A stretch of 64,000 nucleotides of DNA from Diphasiastrum complanatum (Eukaryota > Streptophyta > Lycopodiopsida > Lycopodiales > Lycopodiaceae): NCBI GenBank assembly GCA_029204225.1, contig CM055099.1:57051982-57115981 (forward strand), given 5' to 3'. The number at the start of each line of letters is the position of its first letter. The first letter of the stretch is position 1. The notes beneath the pieces are model-generated. The model made no database searches. It was not told where the DNA came from and worked only from the letters and a program-made list of their open reading frames with translations. The position numbers and the translations under genes were made by a program. This document shows, one piece after another, positions 40,547 through 50,600 of this stretch.

Positions 40547-43300
40547 ATTTTCCTCTTCAACTAGTTTTAGCATAGATCTGACCACACAATTTTGATCCAT
40601 CTTCAGAATGATATCAATCATAATAGACCTCCTTTCTATGGTTTTATGATAATTTTCATAATTGATATAGAGAATAGTGTCCACATTGGATGCTTCACTA
40701 TTTCTTACATCAATTTTACATATCAAGATGTAGAACATGAAGAACCAAATAGAATATAAATGAAATGATTCCTCCATGCTTCTAAGTTTGAACTCTCTGG
40801 AAAAAAAACAAAAAAACAAATAATAAATGTGAGTAATCAGCCAATGCTTGCATGTCTCCTCCATCTTTGCCCTTTCTTGATATGTCTTCACCATGAAAAT
40901 CCATGAATGAGCCTCCATCTCCATCTTGTCATAAGATATTATCAACCCTTGATACCTTGATCATGAATGAGTGATATGATGAGCCTCCTTTAGTATCATT
41001 TCCATCAGCAAAACCAACCAAGAATCCCAGAACAACTCCAACATCAAAATGATGCAACAATGTAGCTAGTTCTACCATATCTTGACAATTTGCACACATT
41101 CACATGAAAATGCTCAACCATGAGATAAAACAAGTAAAGTAAAGTTGAACAAAACTTTCTTGCTGCTCCCTTGACCTTATTTGAGTCTACAATAACCTGC
41201 AAAAATAGATCCAAAGTATCTTGTCCACTTGACTTCCCTTTGATGCTCTTGACTAGCTCCAAATTGCCACCTTTCCTTTTGTGTTGTTGAAGCCCTTTGA
41301 GATTGACCTCTTGATCTTCCACTTGACCATCAAAGCCACTAAACAAATTTTTTTTTCCAGAACCATTAGTTGCATCCATTCAATGAAAACCATCATCTAC
41401 TTGCATAACATCATCTACGCAAGAAGATTCACCAAAATTTGTGAGAAATGCAAAATGAGTAACTTCCACTTGCTTACCCTTCTCATCATAAGTGAGCCTC
41501 AAAGGTTGTTGCCTTTACCTTGATGTCCTCCTTGGCTTTTGATTTGAACTAGGCCTTTCAACATCAACATCAACATCCAAAGTATCATCAACTTCATCAT
41601 CAACATCAAGAATGTTAGATCCAATGTCCACACCACCACTTGAAGAAACTTTTGGAAAGTTTCCTTCATAAAAAATCACATCTCTTCCAATGACCACTTT
41701 CCTTGCTGAAGGAATCTAAAATTTTAAGCCTTTCTTTCCTCACTATAGCCAACAAACACACCTTTTGTTGAAGATGGATCCTCCTTGGTTCTATCATCAA
41801 GAGTGATGTTGATATAGCAAATGCATCCAAAATTTTTGAAAAAGTTGACACTTGGCCTTCTACCAAACAAAACTTCAAAAGGGGTTTTTCCATCCAATAT
41901 TGCACTCAGTCACCTATTGCATAGAAAATTAGCACACCACAAAGCTTGATCCCAAAACGATTTAGGAATATTAGCACATAACCTCATGGCTTTGGCACCT
42001 TCACACTGAAGAAACAAAACGTTTCTATTTACAAAGCCTTGCTAGCTTTCAGCCCTCAACCTGATGAAGATGTTCGCGAACACGAAAGTCAGGAGACACA
42101 ATACACGAAAAGTTTCGCGAACACAAAAGTCAAAGGAGACGATCACGAACGGTTCACGAACACGAAAGATTTATGAACGAGAATCTTTTGTTGTCTGGCA
42201 TGAGAATCTTTTGTGGTCCAGTACGAGAGAAAGACAGACGAGCAAAACGAAGCCAACGATGGAAACGAAACCAACGACGTGACACGAAAAATGTCGCGAA
42301 ACTCGTTTTGCCCTCATGCTCCAAAGAATACCAGCAAAGATCACGCAAGTACCCAAAAGTACAAAAATCTGATCTGATGGCATGACGTCAGCAGATACTC
42401 CCAAGGTCGTGGCTAATCTGCCACCCTTGTGATTTTCTGATTAGTTGTAGATGCTTAATCACTCTAATCTTAGATTTACATAGAGCGAATATACTTAATG
42501 GATGATACTTGACATATAGATAAATAGAATACATATATAGAAAAATGTAGTAGTCTGATGCTAGTAAGCAATCAAGACGAAAATACTAAATACATGTCCA
42601 CCTATGTGCGAAGACAATTCTGTCTAGGATTTTATCGATATAGATGATTTTCTTGTTGTGTCTGATCTCGAATGCAAATATGTCTACTGTTTATTCGTGT
42701 GTCCGATTCTCCATTCATTTCAATTCCGCACTTTGGTTGAGCTTGTTGAATGCTGCATTAATTTTATAAATGTAGATTAGTAGTGCTTGACTACATTCTG
42801 GAGGATTGTAAGAGTGATTCAGCTGGCAATGTCCAGTGATCGCATCTGAACTCCATCCGAAGCGTAAGAGGATTGTGGTTCCTTCGTGAAAGCTTCGCGA
42901 CTGTGAAATCCCATTCTCATCAATGGTATCAAAGCATATCACCCATCCTCATCACACACAAAGTTCTATTCTTCCTCTGGACCACTCCATTTTGTTGTGG
43001 TGTCGCCGGGCTTGTGTACTCTAGGCTTGATCCCATTCTCATCACGAAAAGCCTTGAACTTGGTGAAATATATTCACCACCATTGTCACTCCTCAAGTAC
43101 TTGATCTTTGTAGAAAATTGGACCTCCCTTACAATCTTGAACTTGACAAAGAAATCAAACACCTCATCTTTGCTCTTTCGTAGATGTACCCAAAAAAATC
43201 TACTAAAATCATCGATGAAAGTCACATACATCTTAGCACCTCCATTGCTAATTGCAATAACACCATGAATATCCAAATGCATAAGTTGGAAAGGCTTACT
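40547..43300 (-). pseudogene. Copia remnant C (integrase region), split by another LTR
   Basis: The same family as the full-length copia at 47.7-53.6 kb. Minus-strand integrase core is at 43,282-42,950 (GGAKMYVTFIDDFSRFFWVH, LRSDNGGEYIS, TPQQNGV). The integrase C-terminal part resumes at about 42,050-41,520 (FVGYSEE, RDVIFYEGNFPKVSSS, SSNQKPRRTSR). An unrelated 861-bp LTR (42,062-42,922) lies between. RT and RNase H are deleted; only the last codons and polypurine tract remain at 40,560-40,600. The 40,960-41,500 stretch is not recognisable. Confidence 0.75.
42062..42922 (+). mobile_element. LTR plus primer-binding site of another copia family
   Basis: 861 bp with 6-bp inverted ends TGATGA...TCATCA, followed one base later by TGGTATCAAAGC (42,924-42,935), a Met-tRNA primer site. 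Its start is full of CGCGAACACGAAAG-type words. It interrupts copia remnant C, and no more than a few bases of its own internal region remain. Confidence 0.72.
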
Positions 43301-43870
43301 TGATCTTGATGTAGACCTCTTGTAAGGTAACCTATGTGACTTTCATAATGCACATTGCTCACTGGAGTCAAAGAAGATGATAAATTAAAGACTATGCTCA
43401 CACTCACATTCAAGATGTTTGCATACCATGTGATCCCATTTGGGTTATGCAATGCTCTTGCCACATAGCAGAGATTTATGATTGAAATTTTCAATAACAT
43501 TTTATATGATGCTTTGAAAATATTCATGGATGACCTATGTTAGGCATTTGTCATGAAAGGATATTTATCTATACTAGAAAAATATTTTTAAAAATGTGGT
43601 ACTTCATGTATATCTCTAAATGCAAAAAAGTGTGTAATTGTTGTGTCGTATGGAGTGCTATTAGGGCATGTCATTAGTAATGTCACAAATCCCAAAAAAA
43701 TTTAAGATGCTTTAAGCTATGATAGCCTGACCATGATCACACTATTGGAGTTTAATCTTACCCCTACTCATCCTTTTCACCCCCTTCATCTCTTAAGGAA
43801 ATCTCTCTCTCAAGCATATGCAAAAATGGTCTACCTTTTTTGATAGTCTACAAAAATACATGGAAAACTT
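43301..43870. other. Intergenic junction between copia remnants
   Basis: No recognisable coding sequence; it lies between remnant C's integrase part and the hairpin-rich leader starting near 43,875. Confidence 0.4.
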
Positions 43871-43874
43871 CAAT

Positions 43875-44173
43875 AGGCAAGACACCACAAGGAACCACCA
43901 GGAACCATAAGTGTCTTGCCTCACTTATGAAGGAGACCGAAGTAAACCATAGGCAAGACTCTACGGTCACATGTGAAGACTCACCACTAGAAACCATCAG
44001 TGTCTAGCTTACGATTACGAAAGAAATCGAAGTAAACTGCAGAGTCTCGCCTATGGAAACATATGAAATGAATGAATCGCAAGACACCGCAAAGTCTTGC
44101 TTATGGTCAATGAAGCAAAGACTATAGTTCACCAACAAAGGCATCGCAAGACACCATAAGTTATCACTTATGG
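43875..44173. repeat. Cluster of short perfect hairpins in an LTR remnant
   Basis: Three exact inverted repeats: AGGCAAGACAC/GTGTCTTGCCT (43,875-43,885 with 43,911-43,921), GCAAGAC/GTCTTGC (44,079-44,085 with 44,094-44,100) and CCATAAGT/ACTTATGG (44,154-44,161 with 44,166-44,173). Related partial words lie between them. Confidence 0.8.
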
Positions 44174-44785
44174 TCACCTACGAAGTAAACAAACGGCAGC
44201 TGACCGAAGGAAACCGCCAAGTCAACATTGTGGTTGACATACGATTTTATCTTCATACTTAGGCTACGGTTGCAACAATGCCACATTCTCACACTCTTGA
44301 TGCATACGAAGGAGATCCTTTTACTGTACTTCTTTACGTCTTCACGATGCACCAATAACCAATCTACAGATCAAGTGCAAGGACTGTTAATGATCTTTTA
44401 AACTGTAATTAGAATAACCAAAGATCTTTTGATAGCTATAGATAAACATTTGAGCGATGTGAAGAATATATACAGAGTGTGAAAGTGCGACAGAGATCAA
44501 ACAACCAAAAGCTATCTTCTAGTAGCTGACTCCTCAGAGTTAGTGATCATTTAGAGAGAGTAAAGAGTATTCTAAAAGATAGCATTCATTAGCTTTTGTA
44601 AGTAGGATCACGCGCTTTGTATGATTGTTTTGTGATTGCATTATTGTTGTTACTACAACAACCCTTTTATACATGAACACTATTTTTTCATAACAGTTGT
44701 ATTCTTGTTGAATGCTTGAATGCCTCTCACTCTTAACTTTCTTATCAGAAGCAATTTTGAATAACTTCAAAGACGAGAAGATGAA
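44174..44785 (+). repeat. Decayed copia LTR related to the LTR at 62,602
   Basis: Shares ordered blocks with 62,870-63,120: GATCAAACAACCAAAAG, AGCTGACTCCTCAGAGTTAG, TAGGATCACGCGCTT and TTGAATGC..TCTCTCACTCTT. It precedes a matching-orientation gag/protease remnant, so it is probably that element's 5' LTR. Confidence 0.65.
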
Positions 44786-45610
44786 AGTGGAGCAGCTAGA
44801 TTCAACACAATCACAACAACCGTAGAACAGTCGACAACAACAACCTGCCAAGACTAAACTCTTTTGTAGATACTACAAGAGAACTAACCATGACATCAAG
44901 GACTGTCGGATCCTCAAACACAATAAAGCCAGAAAGAAGATGCAACAACACCAAAAAGGAGCCTCTGACTTTGTCAGAAATTTTCAAGAAGATGAAAAGG
45001 TGCTGATGGTATAAGGTCAACCAATGGTATCTTGATTCAGGTGCTTCATAGCACATGACACCATGTAAGGACCTATTCTCTACTCTCACAAAAACAGAAT
45101 CAAAGTACATTTTCTTCAAAGACTCAAGTTCACATAAAGTTGAAGGCCGACTTCAATTTCCAGATGACATCACTAGACAGTTAGACGATGTACTCTATGT
45201 ACCCAAATTAACAAAGAACTTACTGTCTAAAAGCAAGATCACTTATCAGGGCTTCAGAGCTTTGTTTACTACTAGTTGATGTACTATTTCTGATAAGAAT
45301 TCAAAGGAAATCCTCTCTGCACACATAGAAGAAACTTTATATATCTTGAGTCATGATTATGTACTTTCTATAAGTAGTTTAGATGCGCTTATATGGCATC
45401 AAATATTAGGTCTTTTATACATGAGGTCTATCTTGTACATGTATCATAATAGCTTGGTCAAAGATACAAATATTACTGTTGTCTCTAGCAGAAATCAAAT
45501 TGTCTGTGAAAATTGCTTACTAGGAAAACAACCTAGAACTAAATTTCCAAAAGGACAAGCCAAAAGAGCTAAGTCCATTCTTGGATTAATCCATAACGAT
45601 AGGTTCTGAT
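44786..45610 (+). pseudogene. Copia remnant E: gag zinc knuckle, protease, pre-integrase
   Basis: Plus-strand translation: a knuckle with one Cys replaced (CRYYKRTNHDIKDC, near 44,870), protease interrupted by a stop directly after DSGAS and followed by HMTPCKDLFSTLTK (45,050), LDDVLYVPKLTKNLLS, then a GAG-pre-integrase domain (WHQILG..., ENCLLGKQPRTKFP) ending at about 45,605. It stops abruptly at the 3' edge of the protease gene on the other strand, so it appears to have truncated that gene. Confidence 0.75.
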
Positions 45611-45620
45611 CAACTCTTAC

Positions 45621-46552
45621 CGAAATCTATATACATTATCAGGAGTATACAGCTCAAGAGTGAACTGTCATCACAAAACACAAGAATCAGCAAATTACAA
45701 ACAATGATAGTAATAAAATATGAATCAGAATGAAAAGAACTACAAATGAATAGAATATTACCTTTTCAATATCTACATCCGTTTGTAAATTATACCATTC
45801 AAAAAATAGCTTCGTATTGTACAAGACGAACCATGCACAACTAAAAACGTCATTTTGCTGTACACACTGCATATATAGAACGAAAATTAGTAATATTATC
45901 ATAGAAATTTTATTTATGCTATGACGATACATTTGAATTAAAAAAGGAATACATGCATATCAGAGATAAATTGAATATACCTTGAGAGATCTAATGGTTA
46001 TATCTCCAATTGAAGTTGTCGTTGTTGGTATTTCCCGAATGGCATCATGAAGTAGAGAATCAAATTCTCTATGTGTATTTGCAGCTGAGTTTAATTTTAC
46101 ACATAGAAAATTTGATACTCCCTCCTTATTTATCTTTACAAAAAGAATGTTTAGGCTCCAATGCCGACTACAACAACCAAGATACAAATATCGTTAAATT
46201 CATATTTATGAAAAAATTTCGTTCTTATTAAAGCAATGAGGCATGCAACAATCCAGATTAAAGCAACAAAAACAAAAGAGCAATTCTTACTTATTTTCAT
46301 ATGGAATCAAATAAAATTTCGCCATAGGACTGCACTTGATAAAATAGACAACCTTCTCAAAATTGGCTTCTTTCGCCTTTATCGCTCCCATGAAAAATGG
46401 ACTAACTACAAAAACTGTACCATGGGAATCGAAGCTAATACTATTCTGCAAAAAAGAAACTCCAGCCTCTACTATTGCATCTGAAATTTCTGATGTCTTA
46501 TCTTTTAGCTCAGCACAAAATTTGGGACCTAATCTAAAGCTTCTACGTATAT
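45621..46552 (-). CDS. Ulp1/C48-like cysteine protease, four exons, 3' end lost
   Basis: Exons on the minus strand: 46552-46291, 46167-45981, 45866-45762, 45664-45621, with GT-AG introns that keep one frame (phase 2, 0, 0). The splice at 46,291/46,167 restores IPYENNRHWSLNIL, the His-containing strand of Ulp1-family deSUMOylating proteases. Exon 3 gives VQQNDVFSCAWFVLYNTKLF, the Gln and Cys region, with six residues from Gln to Cys as in yeast Ulp1. The position expected to hold the catalytic Asp reads KLNSA, so it may be Asn. Upstream, EISDAIVEAG...FVVSPFF resembles the N-terminal lobe. The last exon ends in GTAAGAG at 45,620 and the gene runs into a copia remnant. Activity is uncertain. Such proteases occur in hosts and in several plant transposons. 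Confidence 0.72.
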
Positions 46553-46658
46553 CTGGAAGAAAAAAATAAAAAAAAGTTGCCGAGAAGATCAATTTTGTTA
46601 GCTAGGTAGGCCTCGTATTGATTATAATGTCAGAATAAAAAAAAACCTGATCTAGAAC

Positions 46659-47052
46659 TTATGGAATTCTCACAAAAATATTATGTACAGGAGCAGAAAT
46701 AGAAGTGGAAAGAATATTTACAGATTTCTCTGTTATTCTGTCTAGCTCCTCTTGGGTAATCAACACTTTTGGTGATGAAACCTGCAGAGGAGCTGGACAA
46801 ATAACAGGAGGAGGACTGGGTGAAGATTCTCGATCTGAGTCAGATTCTCCCATTTGACTCAGAGCTTAGGAAGACACGGGGTCTCTTGGCCGGGATACGT
46901 CTAGGAGGAAGGGAAGCAGTTGGCCTTTGAGATCCAGCCTTCTTTGGGACAGTCTACTTTTTCTTCCTCCTAGATGTAGTAGGCACGTTGGTTCTATCCA
47001 CAGGTAGGTCTATGGAGGTGCTGGCATTATCAACATGCAGACCAGAATATCT
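46659..47052 (-). pseudogene. Basic/acidic linker between the H3-like ORF and the protease
   Basis: In frame after the H3-like stop (TAA 47,055-47,053) the sequence reads VDNASTSIDLPVDRTNVP, SRRKKK, a TAG (46,956-46,954), then KKAGSQRPTASLPPRRIPAK and RPRV, a nuclear-localisation-like basic tract. At 46,853 an overlapping frame opens with MGESDSDRESSPSPPPV and continues 64 codons to 46,659. The protein-like composition through stops and a frame change suggests a once-continuous linker joining the two domains, or unrecognised short introns. CAG/GTTTCA and TTT/GTGAGA are possible donors toward the protease exon at 46,552, but neither fits its phase in the second frame. Confidence 0.5.
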
Positions 47053-47421
47053 TTACCGAAGCTTTTTGAGAATGACGAAGTCCTTTGGCATGATGGTGAC
47101 ACGCTTACCATGCACTGCCAAAAGACAAGTATCCTCAAAAAATTGGGACAGAAAATCTTCTACAGCACTCTGCAAGGCCTGCATGGCTGTCACGGCAAAA
47201 CGAACATCCAGCACAAGTGACAGAGTGACATTATGTACAGATCGGCCGAAAGGAGCTCTAGGGATCGACAATTCGGTTGATCTCTGGAGTTTTCTGATCT
47301 CCCTCAGCCAGACCTGCTTCCTGCCATGCCTACGGCCAGTACCAGGCAGGGGGAACACGAGAATGAGATGGCTGTACAGTGGTGATGGCACGAGCGCGGT
47401 GGATTTGGTCCTGGCTATCAT
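47053..47421 (-). CDS. Divergent histone H3-like protein (122 aa)
   Basis: The ATG at 47,421 gives MIARTKSTA, close to the canonical H3 start ARTKQTA. A short atypical tail lacking the ARKS/K9 segment follows, then a full histone fold: WLREIRKLQRSTELSIP, the alpha-2 segment FAVTAMQALQSAVEDFL, then FFEDTCLLAVHGKRVTIMPKDF and ILKKLR-stop. Loop 1 has the length of canonical H3, not the longer CENH3 loop, yet the SIPRAPF and PKDF words lean toward CENH3. It is very divergent from ordinary plant H3 (roughly half the fold residues match from memory). The stop is followed by an open basic linker toward the protease. A longer frame beginning TTG at 47,460 is unlikely to be the start. The copia at 47,661 separates it from its TATA box. 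Confidence 0.75.
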   Translation of the reverse strand: MIARTKSTALVPSPLYSHLILVFPLPGTGRRHGRKQVWLREIRKLQRSTELSIPRAPFGRSVHNVTLSLVLDVRFAVTAMQALQSAVEDFLSQFFEDTCLLAVHGKRVTIMPKDFVILKKLR

Positions 47422-47500
47422 TCTCGGAAGAAGAAAATTAACAAAAAGAAGTTTGAACAAAACAAAAGTGGATCAAAACAAAAAAATTTGCGATGAAAGG

Positions 47501-47625
47501 GCACTTGAGATCGATACCAGCACTGAATATCGGTTTCGAACACAAGACCTACAAACATTATTTGCAAAAAAGAGATGCGTGCTCGAAAGCGATATTGCAC
47601 AGTAGCCGGTATCGGACTCAAGCGC
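47501..47625. promoter_or_regulatory. 18-bp motif cluster in the H3-like gene's leader (four copies)
   Basis: Four copies of the motif GCGCTTGAGAGCGATATC or its complement: 47,501-47,518 (15/18), 47,526-47,543 (complement, 12/18), 47,579-47,596 (14/18) and 47,608-47,625 (complement, 15/18). They alternate in orientation and lie 80-205 nt upstream of the ATG. The same motif recurs nine times at 53,563-54,816 across the inserted copia element. Confidence 0.8.
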
Positions 47626-47660
47626 ACTGTGAGAGGGCGGAAGCTTGAAAGAAGAGGGAG

Positions 47661-50600
47661 TGTGAAAGATTCAACTAGTTTCATCACATTTTGCAATATT
47701 TCCATATTTGGCATATTGAGGCCAAAACTTGTTTTAGACTTAGAGGTTGACTTTTCAAAGTTCATTAGTCTAAATTTCATTTGAATAAACACTTTTTGAA
47801 AGTGTGGGAAAGATAGAATTCGATTTTGAGTAGATTCAATTTGAATAAGTTGGGTACATTGAATCTAGACCCAAAATTGGTAGGGTTAGCATTTTGGTGG
47901 GAAAGCCAAGTGGCCAAATAGGGTTTGGACCTGCTATAAAAGGTTGTAACTCGTGGAGAGAGTCATCTTCTCTCTTCTCTATCTCATTTCATGCTTATAC
48001 ATGGTTCTCTTGGATTCTACTATCCATTGGTGCACTATCTTACTACAAGAAAGCAGACTATTGATTGAAGCAACTAGACCACTAGCTTAGATTAGTTACA
48101 GATAATGTGATTGCTTGCAATTCTATGTGTAGAATGATCTATATTTGTTATTTTTGGATCCACACGTGTGAAATACAGTAGCTTGCTGGTTTTGTACGGA
48201 CAACAATAGTACATAATCATTTCATTCAAGTTTGATCAAGTTCTATTAGTGTTTGTGTGTAGATGCTGATTTTTCTACATTGGTGAAATTGGTGGTGTAT
48301 TTATCTTTCTAACCAAAGATCATTCGAGTAGATTGGATCTTAAGGATCTAAAATCTTTCACATGGTATCAGAACTTGTGTTTCAGGTTATGAAAGAGAAA
48401 ATCAGATCTATCAATGATTTGGTGAAGATATCAAGTCTAGAGCATGCTAGAGAGGATTCTACACCAAAATCGGATTTTTTGCTTTTGTAGATTGGATCTT
48501 TGGTAGATCAAAACACTAAATAGGTCAATATACTTGTTCAATTCCATTTTTTTAATTCACATGTTGGATTTGGCCGATTTTTGGATAATTGGTTCAGCCT
48601 AAGTGGTGGCTTATAGATTGCATATCAAATTTTCAACATTTACATGTAGATTTGGAATAGTCAATTTTTTGTGATTTTGTCAAAACCCTAATTTTGATTG
48701 GATCTCTAGATAGTGAGGTTTCTGGACTTCATTTGAGTGTGTTTCAATCTTAGGAAGTGGCAAAAGTCATTAGATTGAGGATAGATCATAGGTTGATCTA
48801 GATTTCATGAATCTATGTGTTGATTTGCTTGGATAAGTGCTAGAAGAGAATTTGTGAGATAGTTTCAAATCTTGGTGATTTCTTTTGAAAGTATTTGTTG
48901 TTGTTCAAAGGAGTGCTTTGTGCATTGAAACAAGTTGAAAGAGAAGATCAGGTCATTGCTACATGGCAACCTCAATCGGAGTCATGTTGGAAGCCAATGA
49001 TAGGCTTACCTCAAGTAACTATTCATTATGGAAAGTGAGGATGGAGTCACTTCTTGAGATGAATGATGTTTTGGATATTGTTGTAGGTTTAAAGGAGAGA
49101 CCAGCAACACAACAAGATCAATTGAGGTATGACAAGAGGGCCAAGAAGGCTCTACACATGATAAAGATGAATGTTACAAATGAACTTCTCAAGGCAGTTG
49201 GTAAGTGCACATCATCTTTGGAAGTTTGGAATTCATTGAAGAAGCTTTATAAATCCAAGTCTACTTCTAGAGTGTTGACTCTAAGAAGGCAAATCTTTTC
49301 TTGTTTGCAAAAGAATGAAGAAAGTCCAAGTACTTTTGTTTTGAGAATGAAAGCATTGAATGATGAGTTAGCTTGCATAGATGAAAGCATTAAGGAAGGA
49401 GAGCTTATTCAAGTGATTCTTAATGGCTTGTTGGATGTTCATGCTAACATTGTTCAAAGTATTGCTATTCAAAAGACTTTGCCAAGTTTAATGGATCTTC
49501 AAGAGATCTTGATCAATGAGGAATATAGGCTTCAAGCAAGAGGTGGATCTACATCGACACTTCAAGAGGATGCTATGTTCACAAAGGGCAAATTCAAGGG
49601 AAAAACCAATAGCAAGTGGTCTAAAGGGCAAGATCAAGTGGATGCTTCTTCAAGTGGCAAAAAGAAGGACAGAATAAAGCTCAAGTGCTTCTATTGTGAC
49701 ATCAAAGGACACTTTGCAAGTGAGTGCTACAAGAAGAAGAGAGATCAAGGAGACAAGCAAGGTAATCTTACTCTTGATGAGGATGGTTTGGATGTGCAAG
49801 ATACAAATGATGATGCTTTTGTAATGTCTTCATGTATGCTTGCTAATGATGGAGATCTAGATCCTTGGTGGATTGATAGTGGAGCAAGTTCACACATGAC
49901 CTTTCACAAAGAGTACTTCACTTCTTTGTTGGCATATGGAGATGACAAGAGGGTGATCTACACGGCCAATGATGGTGAGTGTGCAATCAAAGGGATTGGC
50001 ACAATTCCTATTTCTCTCTCTACCAATAGGAATGTTCATTTGGAGGATGTCTTGTTTATTCCATCTATTACCAAGAATTTGCTTAGTGTGAGTCAAATGC
50101 TAAGTAAGGGCCTCAAAGTGGAGTTTGATGGAGATGCTTTTTTGACCAAAAGGAAGGATGTCTTGATTGGAAAAGGTAAAAGGCAAGGGAAGTTGTTCAA
50201 ACTTGATGCTTGTGTTATTGCTAACCAAGTTGGATGTGTTGCAAGGGAGCAAATTTCTATTCAAGAGGTTTGGCACAAAAGGATGGGACACCTCAACTTC
50301 AAGTCACTGGAGGTAATGGCAAGGAAGAAGGTTGTGATTGGTCTTCCAAGTTCCTTAAGTAATGACAAGCATGTTTGTGAGTCTTGTGCTTTGTCTAAGT
50401 CATATAGACTACCTTATACTAGATCTATCTCTAGATCTACAAAGCCTTTTCAACTTGTACATTCGGATGTTCATGGATTTACTACAATTAGCAATAGTGG
50501 AGCTAAGATGTATGTAACATTCATTGATGATTTTAGTAGATTTTGTTGGATCTATCTACTAAAGAGCAAGGATGAAGTGTATGATGTCTTTGTCAAGTTC

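Noticed and set aside
40499-40945. 148-codon minus ORF as a host gene
   Set aside because: Its C-terminal end is the copia gag-pol tail and LTR start (SMLKLVEEE...); the rest is low-complexity sequence.
47053-47421. Calling the H3-like ORF CENH3
   Set aside because: Loop 1 lacks the CENH3 expansion and the tail is too short; the few CENH3-like words do not decide it.
46988-47605. 205-codon plus-strand ORF
   Set aside because: It is the antisense of the H3-like gene; the minus strand has the recognisable histone fold.
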